Positions 1 to 48,516 of a DNA stretch of 64,000 bases are shown in pieces. Location of the stretch: NCBI GenBank assembly GCA_029204225.1, contig CM055093.1, positions 26,550,066 to 26,614,065 on the forward strand, given 5' to 3'. The notes below the pieces were generated by a model. That model saw only the letters and a program-made list of their open reading frames with translations. It made no database searches and had not been told where the DNA came from. The stretch comes from Diphasiastrum complanatum. Lineage: Eukaryota > Streptophyta > Lycopodiopsida > Lycopodiales > Lycopodiaceae. The first letter of the stretch is position 1, and the number at the start of each line of letters is the position of its first letter. The position numbers were made by a program, and so were the translations under genes.

Positions 1-1
1 T

Positions 2-856
2 CCTCTGAGCCTTCCACTAATTTACTTCCTGCTACTTGCCATGCTCATTGCCTATGGTACTTGGACAGGGCGTCCTGGTCCTCGCTCCATTCGGTTACGT
101 GTACGTATTACAGGTCGTGAGTATATTGCTTTAGTTGATACTGGCAGCACTCATTCTTTTATTAGCAGTTATATCACTAGTCGGATACGTGCTTCACCTG
201 TTCCTGCTTCGCAGCCTCTCACAGTTGAGGTTGCCAGTTCCCATTCTTTTCCTAGTTCTCAAATGTTTCAGCGTTTACCATACCGCATTGGAGATTTTTC
301 TGGACAGGCAGATCTTTACATTATTCCTATGGAGCGTTATGATCTTATCCTTGGTGCTGATTGGTTTGCATCTCTTGGAGCTGTTACACTGGACTTGACA
401 CAGCAGACATTGACATTTGTACTTGATGCAGTTACACACTCACTTGTTGGCATTGATTCTCAGGGTGACTTCCAGTTGGTTACCGGGAAGCAATTTATGT
501 GTAGCCTGCCAAAGGCTGACGATGCAGCTCTTCTTTCCATTAAGAGTACATTAGTTGCTGCTTCACTTTCACCATCCGTGGGTCCTCTTCCTCAGGTTGA
601 TGCTGCTTCGGATTTACCGGTTATTGTTGTGTGCCTTGCACCTATATGCCTTGATTCACAGATATCGTATTCAGTGGTCATTCCTGATTTCATTGATATT
701 GAGACCGTATACCTTGGTGGTGTTTCTACTATTGCTTTTGCGCATACTTCAGATTGCCCTCCTGGTTCGGTGGTTGGTGCAGTATCTTCTCCATTGGTCT
801 CTATATCTCCATCTCTCGAGTCTGTTATGGCCGATGTTCCTGCTGATTTCTATTGA
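2..856 (+). pseudogene. Ty3/gypsy aspartic protease (retropepsin) region of G1
   Basis: The frame is open from the window edge to a stop at 854-856; the first ATG is at 41 but is probably internal to a larger Gag-Pol. The active-site motif ALVDTGSTHSFIS lies near residues 31-43, followed by LILGADWF near residues 102-109, both hallmarks of the gypsy retropepsin fold. In a complete element this protease would cleave the Gag-Pol polyprotein and be followed by reverse transcriptase. Here the frame ends and an unrelated module follows in another frame. The segment is intact but separated from any polymerase. Confidence 0.85.
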
Positions 857-859
857 TGG

Positions 860-2195
860 TTCCCTCGCTATTGGTGATCAGGTTGTATCTTCTTTCGCTT
901 TACTCCATGGATCTCTGCTTGAGGTTTGTGATTTGCCATATGATATTTCTACGGTTCCTGACATGATTCATGCGCCTTTGGCCCTTACTGTTACACATTT
1001 TTCATCCGAGGATATTTGCCAGATGGTCACTATTACTTATCTAGGGTATTTATATGCTGGGATCTTTCTAGATGAGTACACGGACATCCTTCCGTCTCCT
1101 GGTGTTTCTACATATAGGTTTGCTGCAGTCCATGCCGATGCTATGGATATATGGCATTCCTGGTTATTACATATAGCTTGGTTTTCATTTGGACCTGTTG
1201 ATTGGTGCTAGTTTTTCCATATTACTGATCGCCTATGGTGCGGATATCTCTATGATTATGCATGTGGCTCTCTATCTGTTCCTTGGATTGTTGCTCATTG
1301 TCAGGCTTGGCATATCCTGTTGGCTTGGGTTATTGCCTCCGTTCCAGCTACTGTTTGTTTGGGTGATCTTCAGGTTCCCTGTCATTTCAGGTTGCTCCAT
1401 ATCGCTTGGTCTCCGATGCTGAGTTGCCACTTTGTTCTGGTGTTCCGAGACCATCAGGGTACCTTGAGAGAATTCTTTCTCCTCTCTTGGATAGTTTTTG
1501 GGGATGTTGCCGCCATATACTTCAGTGTTGCTCATATGTGCTTTGATACTCATTCCCAGCTACACGTGGATATTGCTTCGATGCTTGCTACTGATGTTGC
1601 GAAACCTGTTCCTCGTTCCACTGCATTTCTTCTATTTCTCACTTGTGCGCGTGGTGTGTACTTTGGGATTACACTTGCGGCCAGTGCCGATGGGTCATCC
1701 GATTCTCCATCCGTGTGTATCCTATGATGGATTGGTATATGAGGCCTTTCTGGATGAGATTTTCGGCTACAGTTTGTCAGTTGGGGCCTCTACTATGTCT
1801 AGATTTGTTGCTACTATTTTCATGCATCATGTCTTTTTAGATGATGCATCGATTTCTTGGACCTTCTGGAGCTTTTGGCATGCTGCTCTTCTCGTGATAT
1901 GGGCCTTGAGGGTACCGTATGCCATTGCTACTTCTCATTCATGGGCCCTATGGATACCTTGGGCTTTTGACCATGTTGGTGCATATTTCTCCATTTTAAG
2001 CTATCCTTTGTCAGGATGATCTCCTTGGTGCTAGTCTTCCAATGCTGCTATCTTTTCTTGGGGCACCTTGCACATATGGTTTTTAGGTACGTGTATCATG
2101 CGGCTATTCGCGATGAGTGTCCATCTCTTTTCCAGTTTCCTTATTGGCTTCCTGGTGCTGATGTAGTTCTACCTTCTCGAGCTTTTTGGATACCT
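860..2195 (+). other. Unrecognised internal module of G1 replacing RT-RNaseH-IN
   Basis: This sits where pol should be. One frame stays mostly open from about 850 to 1727, broken by a TAG at 1209-1211 where the G2 copy has a sense codon. The predicted protein is hydrophobic and rich in aromatic residues, and I recognise no domain. The same module occurs in G2 (minus, about 17600-16800), so it was carried by a replicating family. G1 holds about 470 bp (1715-2190) that G2 lacks. The open frame could partly reflect the base composition of pyrimidine-rich DNA. Confidence 0.6.
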
Positions 2196-2196
2196 T

Positions 2197-2793
2197 GGTG
2201 CTCGAGAGCTTATTACCCGGGCCAGTTCTCATTTACAGCATGTTCAGCAGCGTTATCAGACCTCAGTTGATCGTCACCGCCGCCATGTTGAGTTTCAGCT
2301 TGGAGATATGGTTTTTCTACGCCTACGGTTTGCACGTCATCATTTTGTCCAGGGCCATGTTTCTACTGAGAAGCTTGGACCACGTTATTATGGGCCTTAT
2401 CGCATTTTGGAGGTTCTTAGTCCAGTTACATATCGCTTACAGCTTCCTGCTTCCACACGCGCCTGTGATGTATTCCATGTCAGTTTATTACGTGCTGCTA
2501 TTGAGGATGACGCTCCTTGTGATGCTGAGTTTCCTACTGCTCCAGAGTTATTTCCATTTTTACCTGCTACTATATTACAGGTTCGTCTATACCATAGTCG
2601 ATGCCGCTGGCAGATTCAGTTTTTGGTCTAGTGGGATGGCCGTCCTATTGAGGAGGCCACATGGGAGCCTATTGATGTCTTTTATCATACACCATCACTT
2701 GCGGATCAGGCTCGTGCTCTTGCTGCACTTGTTGATTCCTCTACATCGGATGTTGTTCTAGCTGTTGATGCACCAGGGCTTGCTCCTACTTGA
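2197..2793 (+). pseudogene. Integrase C-terminal domain and chromodomain of G1
   Basis: The coding order matches G3: a basic helix region, the GPYRILEVLSPVTYRL segment of the integrase C-terminal domain, then a chromodomain with WDGRPIEEATWEP. A TAG at 2629-2631 interrupts the chromodomain just before WDGRP, where G3 and G2 have CAG. The terminal stop is at 2791-2793. In intact chromoviruses this region directs integration toward particular chromatin. Without an integrase core it cannot act. Confidence 0.85.
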
Positions 2794-2829
2794 TCCAGTT
2801 TCTTTTTGGCAGTTGGGTCTTTTTCTGTT

Positions 2830-3149
2830 GTGCCAGGGAGAGTTATGGACTCGGCTCATTACATTCGCCACGTCCATTTACATTTACTTTGATTTATGCA
2901 TAAGCAGGCCTTGGGCCCTTTTTTATTCATTAGTGACACTTAGACTATATGGTTGGCCTTTGGCCTTATTATTCATTATTAGGCCATTTGGACGTATTAC
3001 TGGAGAGTGGGAGCCTTCTTCGAGGGCGCACTATTTTCCCTCCCAGTTGGGCCCTAGCCACCGGAAGCTTCCTTTTAGGGCTTCCTCTTGGCTATAAGTA
3101 GGGAAACTGTGTCATTTGTTATTCAGTTGATGATATTGATCTCTCTCTT
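2830..3149 (+). repeat. 3' LTR-like region of G1 (truncated)
   Basis: About 320 bp align with DNA downstream of the chromodomain stop in G3 (23540-23880) and G2 (minus, 16150-15850), including the conserved TATAAGTAGGGAAACTGTG block at about 3092. Similarity stops at 3149. The exact LTR start was not resolved. Confidence 0.6.
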
Positions 3150-3586
3150 CCACAATGCCATCGTTCCAATGCCATATATGATGGTCCACAATGCCATCGT
3201 TCCAAATATTCCTATGTTGCACTCACCTCATCACAATTCCTCCACAGCCAAGGTTTTCACTTCTCATGGTTTTCTCAGGCAGGGAGGCTACTTGACTACA
3301 TCGGTATTTCTTTATTGTCACTTCCAGAGGGCACACATCACTGTATTCGGCAGTTTATATACAAATAAACTGTTAGCTAGAAGCTGCGTTATTTGGTCAT
3401 ATGCATAGGTAAAATATCTAATCTGATCCATGTAAATGCTATGCCAATGTTGAATGGTTCTGGGATACCACACCATTAGTGTCCATTAGTGTGTGATGCC
3501 GGCAACACAAGTGTTTGCACATTGTGTTAATCTGATAATGTACTGCTTTCAACTTTAAGGGTGATATTATTGTCTTTTCTGGTCAG
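3150..3586. other. Unassigned stretch between G1 and the first recognised host exon
   Basis: A frame is open to a stop at 3408, but no domain is recognisable. Its reading frame does not join cleanly to the exon at 3587 by a GT donor. It could hold an eroded 5' exon of the host gene or plain intron. A short direct repeat (CCACAATGCCATCGTTCCAA at 3150 and 3186) is present. Confidence 0.3.
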
Positions 3587-40319
<36,733 letters not shown>

Positions 40320-40960
40320 AATATAATGCATCATTTTCTTGAAGTAGTTGCACCACATAAGCTATTGTCAATTCAAGGCAATGCTTTGTCTACCAGGTAA
40401 TGAATTCCAATTTCTGTAGTGAAGATTTTACTCTGATTTTTAGATTCCTGGATAATCCAAGAATTGTGTACATTTCAATCCATCTATTTAAGTTACATGA
40501 AATTTTTTAGCAATGAAACATTTGTTACAACAAAATTTGCTTCAAGCTTTCCTATATGATTATTAGATTATAGAGTTTTGAGTAGTACATTGGACAATTT
40601 GTAGATTTTCATTACATGTTTGGTGCGAGCAAGTGAATTACTCATAATTTTCTAGTCTTGATTTTGAAAAATTCTAACATTTCAGAAATGATGCCATAAC
40701 ATGAGCCATTGTATTATGTGAATCATTCACAACCATTCAATTTTCTCATATAAAACAAATTATATAGATTATGTGATAATGCAATTCGAGTATCAAACCA
40801 TCATTGTCATGAATAATATCCACTTTTAAAGTATTACATCAGTTTGTGGATACGCTACATGTTTGATAGGTTGAAAAATTCAATTTATAATGTAAAAAAA
40901 GTATTTTGACATATTTGAGAACAAAATCTTGAGTAGAACATTATTTTAGAATACTTTTTG
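40320..40960. other. 3' flank of the PTST-like gene
   Basis: AT-rich, presumably 3' UTR then intergenic DNA. No polyadenylation signal could be chosen with confidence. Confidence 0.4.
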
Positions 40961-41178
40961 TAGCCTCCAAACAAAGCACACTAGAATTTTGCTTTTTTTT
41001 TTTTGCAGCCTTCAAAAATAGCACACCAACGTGCTAAGTGAAATACGGAAAAAAAAATTGCTGCCTCCAAATTTGGCATGCTAGTGAGCATAATGAAACA
41101 ACCCCAAAAAAAATAAAAAATAAATTTTGTTTTCAGGTTGTTTCGCTATGCACGTTGGTGTGCTACCTTTGGAGGTAC
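40961..41178. repeat. Foldback element with four copies of a ~40-bp unit
   Basis: The unit GCCTCCAAA..TAGCACACCAACGTGC..AG.GAAACAACC occurs forward at about 40961-40990 (partial), 41007-41045 and 41062-41104, and inverted at 41136-41178. The third and inverted copies can pair into a hairpin across an A-rich loop. It could be a MITE-like element or hairpin RNA source. Confidence 0.6.
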
Positions 41179-41579
41179 TAAAAAAAAGTTTAATTTCAAA
41201 TTTTTTTTAGTTTTGAGATTTTTAACCTTGTATCAAACCACGAATTCTTAATAAGAGACATTCAAGTAGTGGCATAAAAATGGTAGCACACCATGTGTTA
41301 TTCTTTTGTTGAATCATAGCAAGAATGAAACTCGCAAAATGCCAAGGCCTCGTACAAGTGCTAATCATGTTTTATTGATTTCTCACATCGATTTATAGCA
41401 TGTTTAATTAATTTTTTGTTTGATTTCTTATAAGTTAAAATAAATATTTTCTATCAAGTTTGTAAGTCGGAACTAATTGGTGGAAATCAAAGTTCTAGAA
41501 TTATGTATCTATCTCACATAGACAATTCAACTAGCATTTTTCAAAACAATGATTGTTCACAATTTTGGATCACAATAGA

Positions 41580-41613
<34 letters not shown>

Positions 41614-43690
41614 GGAGGGTGGGCTCAATTGGGGCTCCAAATCAAGTGCTTGAACCATAGTCTCTTTTAAACATGAAGAACTTGTAAATCATCTAATGAT
41701 TAACAATAGACGACTTGTTGTCCACTTCTCTTTACTTGTTTCAATGGACACCTTCAGATACATTTTGCATGCTACTACTTAGACTACTTTTATCTTCTAG
41801 TGGCTCCACTGTTTAGTATAGTCATGCTATAAGAGTTTCACTATCGATTCAAGACTTGTCACCAAGCTTCATGGGACTACTACGTAAACCAAATAATTTA
41901 TCTATGGTTGTGACTCAACCATTAGTCCTGAAGTAACTATCTAGATAATTATGGTTGTAATGGAATTGATTTTCGACACTCCCACTAGTCAATTACAAGT
42001 ATTGTTGTTTGATTACTTTAAGGAGCTAGACATCATGAAAAGATACGAGTCTTCATGGATAGTCTATCGACCTCAAAGTTCATATAAACATTTTTCATGT
42101 TTTAGTCCATTGGATTTTATTGATTACGCTCATTTGAGATAATACCATCTTTCTAATAAAGGCATAGATTTCTTTGTTGCAATTTTGCTAGCTATTTTTT
42201 ATTAGCATGACAATTTTTTGTCTCTGGTTTCTAGGCTAAGAATAAATATGGCATCTTGATATTTTTATAGAAACTGATCAACAAAAAAGTAAGTGGATGC
42301 TCCCATAATTTCTTTTGACTAATTTTTTGCTCTCTAGTCCATGAATTTTTTTAGTTTTCAAACTAAAAACATGAGAATTTAGTTTTGTGAATGTCCCAAG
42401 ATGAATGCAACTTGTGATGTTGATTTTTGTCTTGAGGATACAATGCTATTGTGTCTCATGTACTCATACTTGAAGTGTCTCAAAACTTGTTGTGAGATGA
42501 CACAATTAATCAAAGATTCAAATTATGTTTCAACTATCGAAATTTTGTCAATGAGTAACCAATGAGCTTGAAATTTTTTGGTATAAAAATTGATTTGAAA
42601 TTGGTATCAGTGTTATGAAATAAAATTTATGTAAATATTTAATATGTTCTAGCTAAAACTTGTGAAAAGTGTTAGCAATCTTCTTATGGTTATATTGTAT
42701 TCAATTTATCAAAGACGAATGTTATCAATGCATGTGCAATTACTAATTATCCAAGGTCATCGTGAGATCTATTTTTTCAAATTGTGAGTTGTTTTGTTTG
42801 TTGTAGTTTTCATGATACAATGATACAATGCTATTTTGTCTCATGTACTTATGATGTCATTGATGCAAATCTAAGATGCAACTCACATGCGGAGAAAAAT
42901 TCTAAAAATATACATATTTGAAATTGAGCTACTTCATAGTTTCTTCCTTTGACATCTCAAGGAACGTTTGCACCTTCAAAACTTGCTCTTTGACATCTCA
43001 AAAATGAAGGAGTGAAATCCTACTTTTAGTAATGCTATGAAGAAACATACAATGTATTGCAAATTTGTTTTAAATTTTTCAAAAAAACAATGTTTCATAA
43101 TTTTTTCAATTGAATGCAACAATTCTTTCGGGAAAGAAAACTTGTGTAAACCAAAACCACTTATAGATTATCGTGTGATTGTTTGCACAAAATCAAATAA
43201 ATCCAAAAATTGTTTTCATAGTACATGTTTTCAATGTCTTTTTTGCTTTAAGTTAGACATCGTTGTGGAGCTATAACATGAGTTGTCAAGAGGAAAACTA
43301 TAGATAAAATCTCTCACTAAGTATTTATTTATAATTAGAACAATGCATAAGAAACCTTGAGCAAGAATGTTTCCAAGGTAGCTTTTTTGGCAAAACTTGG
43401 ACATTGACATCGTTTAATCCCACAAGATAGATGTCATTTTTTGTGAGTCCCATTGCAACTTCCATCTGTGTATATATATTATATTTTGCAATGAGTATCA
43501 AGCTTCAAGAGGCAATACTACTCTCCTAGAACATAGTTGACTCACCCTTTGCAAAAAAAATTTCTTCCAAGAACATGCAATGTGAGCTCCAAAGATAAAT
43601 AACTACTCTTTTGATAGAATTAAATATACAAATGGGATTAGTCAGATTATTGTCTTAGCCTAGAGATCACACAAAAAAACTGTCATCAAA
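41179..43690. other. Intergenic DNA without recognised genes
   Basis: AT-rich, with (AT)14 at 41583-41610. The small open frames (41951-42142, 43037-43276) show no domain and no coding character. Confidence 0.6.
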
Positions 43691-43713
43691 TGGCTCTTAC
43701 AACTAATCACGAA

Positions 43714-44690
43714 TTACAAGAGTGGTAGATTAGACTGATTTTGTGTCGCGAACAATTTCGTGTTGTGTCGTGTCATGTCGTCTTTTGTCCAAAATTCAGG
43801 ATTGAAAGCTAGCAAAGCTTTGGCAATAGAAACATTTTGTTTCTTCAGCTCTCTCTCAAAGCATGATAGCTTGATGACTCCAAGACTACTCCTTTGTTTT
43901 TCAAATAGACCTTTGTATAAGGCCTTTGTGAAGATGTCAGCAACCATGTCTTTCGTTCCAATGAAAGTAGTCTGGAGTATTTTTTTCCCGATCAGATTCC
44001 TTATCAAGTGGTACTTGATCGCAATGTGTTTCGTCCTTGAGTGAAACACATGGTCTTTTGTCAGATGTATTGCAGATGTGTTGTCCAATTGCAAAACTAA
44101 AGGTTCATTCCTCGTTTTGTCTAGTTCGTCAAGGAACTGTTTGAGACAAATTATTTCATTGGCCATATTGGCTGCTGCTACGTACTCTGCTTCACAAGAT
44201 GACTGAGCCACAATGGTCTGCTTCTTGCTGACCCAAAGAATTGTTGCTCCTGACGCGATGGTGCATCCTCCTGAGACACTTTTGCAGTCGTCCTTCAGAG
44301 ATGCCCAGCTAGCATCACCGTAAGAAAGCATCTGGAACCCTGCATCATGAGAATAACACAAACAAATATCTTTTGTTAATCGAAGATATTGCAAAATTTG
44401 TTTTGCAATCTTCCAATGCGTCGAGCTTGGATTTGTATAAAATTGGCTCATCATGAACATGGCATAAACAATGTCAGGACGTGTGTTATCTGCAAGGTAC
44501 ATCAACGATCTGATCAGCTTCCTGTATGGTGTAAGCTGCATCAAGTATCTTTCTTCTTCAGTCCTCAAACAATTTTTGTTTGTCAGTACTGTTCCTACAA
44601 GCATTGGAGTATTCGTTCCTTTGTAATTCAGCATCTCGAAATCTTCTAAGATTTTCTGGGTATATTTGGACTGATGAAGATATACTTTAC
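43714..44690 (-). pseudogene. Ty1/copia fragment K1: end of RT plus RNase H
   Basis: Minus: YLHQSKYTQKILEDFEML (about 44680-44630), TPYRKLIRSLMYLADNTRPD, WKIAKQILQYLRLTKD, SYGDASWASLKDDCKSVSGG, IVAQSSCEAEYVAAANMANE and HIAIKYHLIRNLIG up to ADIFTKAL. This is the copia RNase H with DAS-WA, E and D residues, continuing about 60 residues after ADIFTKAL to a stop at 43714. The frame is open, but no LTR, gag or integrase belongs to it. The right end abuts K2's LTR at about 44690. Confidence 0.88.
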
Positions 44691-44699
44691 CTCCCTCAT

Positions 44700-45115
44700 A
44701 GTGACAAAATTTTCAGAATTCACACGTGTGGGGAATGTCCACAAGTGTGATGGATCTAATTAAGCTTTATGATTAGCACAGTAACCTGAACTTTTTCTAG
44801 TGTGCTAGTTCTAACTAGAAATGTACAAATCATCATGCATGTGTCCATTACACTTTGTGCATGCCTTGCATGTCACTATGGATCACTTACAATTAATGCA
44901 TGTGAATTGCCACGAGTTTCTACAAGCATAATTTTGCTAATTCTATGTCTACAAACTATATGCAAGTTGTACTCATCATTCTAGATATGACATCCATGTA
45001 GCTCGAGTTCTATCTAGGCCAAACTTGGCATTTTGCATTTATGAACAACATACTTGCATGGTACAATATTTGTAGCAAGCCTAAAGTCAAGATGGATTAT
45101 TTTTCCATTTCAACA
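44700..45115 (-). repeat. Probable 3' LTR of copia K2
   Basis: On minus, TTTTTAAGAGGAG (a polypurine tract) precedes TGTTGAAATGG at about 45115. The far end holds GTGGACATTCCCCACACGTG, similar to the end of the K3 LTR (GTGGACAATCCACACGTGTG). No second copy in the window. Confidence 0.5.
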
Positions 45116-45132
45116 CTCCTCTTAAAAACAAT

Positions 45133-46245
45133 CTATATTGACTTGAACATGGATCTTGGTATTACTCCAAGATTGGCTCTATGCTTGATGAAGGAACTTT
45201 TGCTCAAAGATTTAGTGAGCATATCAGCAATACAAGATGATGTGTCGATGTGCTCCAAGTAGATTTCCCCTCCAATGAGCTTCTCTCTCACGAAGTGATG
45301 TGCAACTTCTATATGCTTGCTCCTTGCATGGAATATCGGGTTGTTGGCAAGGGCTTGGGCTGAAATGTTGTCACACATGATCATAGGTAGATCCTCTTCC
45401 ATGATTATCTTTAGCTCCACTAGTAACCTCTTAATCCAAAGCACTTCCTTTGTTGTTGTAGTGAGTGCCTTATACTCAGCTTCACATGATGAGAGTGATA
45501 CAATATCTTGCTTTTTGGAAAGCCAAGATATCAAGTTTCCTCCAAGATATATGACATAAGCACTTGTAGATTTTTGATCTGCTCTATCACTTGCAAAATC
45601 CGAGTCAGAATAACCAACAATAGAAAGATCTTCACTTTTATACAATAAACCATAATCAAAAGTTGAAGATATATATCTAAGCACACTCTTGGCCATTTTC
45701 CAATGATAAATAGTAGGATTTTGCATAGCCTGGCTCAAATTATGAACACTAAAGCTTATGTCAGGTCTAGTTATTGTGAGCCAAATTAAAGAGCCTATAA
45801 GACTCCTAAAAAGTGTGATGTCCACGAAGAATCTTTCATCACCTTTGTTAGGGTCTTTTACATTTTGCTCCGTAGGAGTTTCTATACTCTTACAATCTAA
45901 CATATTGAACTTTTTTAACATTGAAAGAGCATACTTGGATTGACATACAAAAGCTTTATCTTTAAGAAAGTCAATCTCTAATCCTAGAATGTAGTGAATT
46001 TTTCCAAGATCTTGTATCTTGAACTCTTTTCCAAGTGCAATCTTGGTTTTCTTAACTAACTTGATACAACTTCCTGTTAGAATGATATCATCAACATAAA
46101 TAAGAAGGATGACAATATCTTTACCAAAAAACTTGAAGAAATTTCCTTACTAAGATTAAATCCTAGTGACTCAAGAAAGGTGTTAAGTCGAGAATACCAT
46201 GACCTTGGAGCTTGCTTTAGTCCATATAAACTTTTGAAGAGCAAG
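45133..46245 (-). pseudogene. Ty1/copia fragment K2: RT and RNase H
   Basis: Minus: LLFKSLYGLKQAPRSWYSRL (about 46240), a frameshift near 46135, LIYVDDIILTGS with catalytic VDD, then an open frame with FRSLIGSLIWLTITRPDISF, WKMAKSVLRYISSTFDYGLL, GYSDSDFASDRADQKSTSAY, SLSSCEAEYKALTTTTKEVL and ADMLTKSLS. It breaks off upstream of the KSLYGLKQAP block at about 46245 and ends at 45133. Confidence 0.88.
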
Positions 46246-47300
46246 TTGTTCACAGATTCCAGCCAGAATCTGTGAACACGGATTCTTTCTTTTATTTCTT
46301 TCTTCGTTATGTTTTCTTCTAGGTGGTTTCCGCTCTGGAAACCGGGTGTTTTTACTCGTTTCCAGGTCTCAATTCTTTTCAGTTAGGTCCTCTAGTTTAG
46401 AACTGTTCCCAGGCAGATCGTTTGTCAGTTCAACATTTGTATTCCCAGTCTGTCAGTGGGATGAAACAGTTTCGTTCACTCCAACTACATGCATTTACAA
46501 GCCATGTAACCAATCCTTGCTCAACTGATTAGTGTTCTGAACCAGAGAGCAATCTACAAATCTATCTACCAAACTATTCTAAAAAATCAGGGAACAATAT
46601 AACATCAAGATTAAGCTACACAACAAGAAACAAGAATCAAGAAAACTAACTACCTACAGCATTTTAGAAGTCCAAGAATCAAGAAACCAACCAATCTTTT
46701 GATTCTTGGACATCCCAAGAACAATCAAGGACACAATTGTTAATGAATATGCAAGATCTGATCCACAATCTCAGCCTATTTAGTTTACCTGCATGCGAAG
46801 TTACAAAAGAAAAAAAACAAGAAAGGTAATCCACATCTACATTCCACATTGCAAGAAAGAAAGCAAGAAATCTAGTTAATCCACAACCACAACAAGGAAA
46901 TCAAAGCATGTTCATAGGAATTTCACTCAAGACAATAGCCATGAACAAGGAGCTTATCAATTGTCAAGAACTTGTGGAGGATCTTCTTATTCATGCAAGA
47001 GAAATCACAATACAATAAAAGCTCCCTCACAAGAGAGGGGGCCCCTTAAATAAGCAAGAGGGCTAGCCATGTGGAGCCTAATGGCAATTCCACTAATATA
47101 GAAACTACATGTGGAAATAACCCTTCCACTAGAGGTCACCATCAAAAGGTGACTCACTCTAATTTATTTAAGGGGGGTTTACACTTATTTACATTGCCTA
47201 GGAATATTACTAGCTCCTACATGGGTGTTCCTTCTATGGGATTCACCATGTAGGCTCACGTAGAAATAATTTGTCATCCTAGCTAGTAATCCTCGGCTCT
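46246..47300 (-). repeat. LTR/leader-like segment, unclassified
   Basis: On minus there is a TATA-like CTTATTTAAGGGG followed by a leader with TTTATTGTATTGTG. A hairpin word (TTCACAGATT...AATCTGTGAA) lies at the K2 junction, 46247-46277. It may be a solo LTR. No coding domain. Confidence 0.35.
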
Positions 47301-47605
47301 CATGCTCGGCTCTCAACTTCTCCTACTCTTCTCCTTCTGAGACCTCCTCGGTCTTGGGTGAGAGATGCTTTGTGTTTTCAGCTTGGCTCGGCATCTGGGG
47401 ATTCTCTGGAACCTCCTAACACTTGCTCTAAGATCAAAACACTCTCGTTGGAAATTAGTGGCTAATCTTTTCATTGCACGTTCTCATGTCAGATTTAGAA
47501 GATTCAACCACTTTGACCTCCTGTTGAATGATATTATTTTTGAGAATGTAGTTATTAATGGTTACTGACAATGTATTAGTGCTATTACTATTTAGAATAT
47601 TTATG

Positions 47606-47635
47606 TATGTGTGTGTGTGTGTGTGTATATATATA

Positions 47636-47695
<60 letters not shown>
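47606..47695. repeat. (TG)n/(TA)n compound microsatellite with K3 TSD
   Basis: TG, TA and TG runs ending TGTAT (47691-47695), the left 5-bp duplication of K3. Confidence 0.9.
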
Positions 47696-48504
47696 TGTGA
47701 GAAATTGGCAAAAATCTAGCTTGGTATTTTTTATGATAGAAGTTTGTAAGTGAATCTCACATGTGTGGAGGATGTTCCCACGTGTGGAGAATTGTAAAGT
47801 AAATCAAAATGTTTGATATAGGGGTCTCATAGAATTTCATAGTCAAGCATTTAGGTGTAGGATGTTGATAGGGTCAAATTTGGCATAGATGGCACATTAT
47901 CCATTTCCACTTGTAATGCCAATATTGAGCCAAACTTGTGCCAATTAGAGTGTAGACAAGTGTCATGCTTTTGTTTGATGAAGCTTAAGAGGTCCAATAG
48001 GATTTAGAGGTGGAACCTTGTGAGGTCCAATAGAAAATTGAGGTGTGCTTGAATATAGTCCAATAGAATTTAGAGGTGCATGGATCAATGGTCCAATAGG
48101 ATTAAGAGGTGGAAAAGTGTGATCCAATCATAGTTAAGCATAGTGGTAGCTCATGAATCTATTAGTATCATTGTACTCCTCCTTTTGGATCTAATTGATT
48201 TTGAGATTGAGTGGATTTTGAGTGTCATTGAATTTCTAGCTTTCTCTCTCTACCCGAGAGCTCTTGATGGTTTTTCTCTCTCTACCCGAGGAGAGCAGCT
48301 TGTTTTTACTTAGAATACTTTTGGAACACTTCCCACACGTGTGAGTGAGAGTTGGAAGTGATTGAATGCATGTAGTAGTGTGTTTTTGCCATAGAATCAA
48401 AGATAGATCTTGAATCTCAATCTAGTCTTGATCTTGGTGCATCTACACACCTTAGGAGATCACAAGTACATGTAGTGGACAATCCACACGTGTGAAATTC
48501 AACA
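47696..48504 (+). repeat. K3 5' LTR
   Basis: 809 bp, same length and apparently same sequence as 51962-52770. It contains G-box-like CACGTG words at about 47779, 48335 and 48487. Confidence 0.93.
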
Positions 48505-48516
48505 TGGTATCAGAGC
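48505..48516 (+). other. K3 primer binding site
   Basis: TGGTATCAGAGC immediately after the LTR, complementary to the initiator tRNA-Met 3' end. Confidence 0.92.

Larger units (their letters stand above)
1..3149 (+). mobile_element. Ty3/gypsy chromovirus derivative G1 (no RT/RNase H/IN core), cut by window start
   Basis: The order is retropepsin (41-856), an unrecognised module (about 860-2190), integrase C-terminal region plus chromodomain (about 2197-2793), then 3' LTR-like DNA. The 3' kilobase closely matches G2 (minus, 15683-16790) and G3 (22910-23980). Reverse transcriptase, RNase H and the integrase catalytic core, all present in G3, are absent. Homology to G3 stops at about 3149, roughly 100 bp before the shared end of G3 and G2, so the 3' end is truncated. 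The 5' end lies outside the window. It is a non-autonomous relic. Confidence 0.85.
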
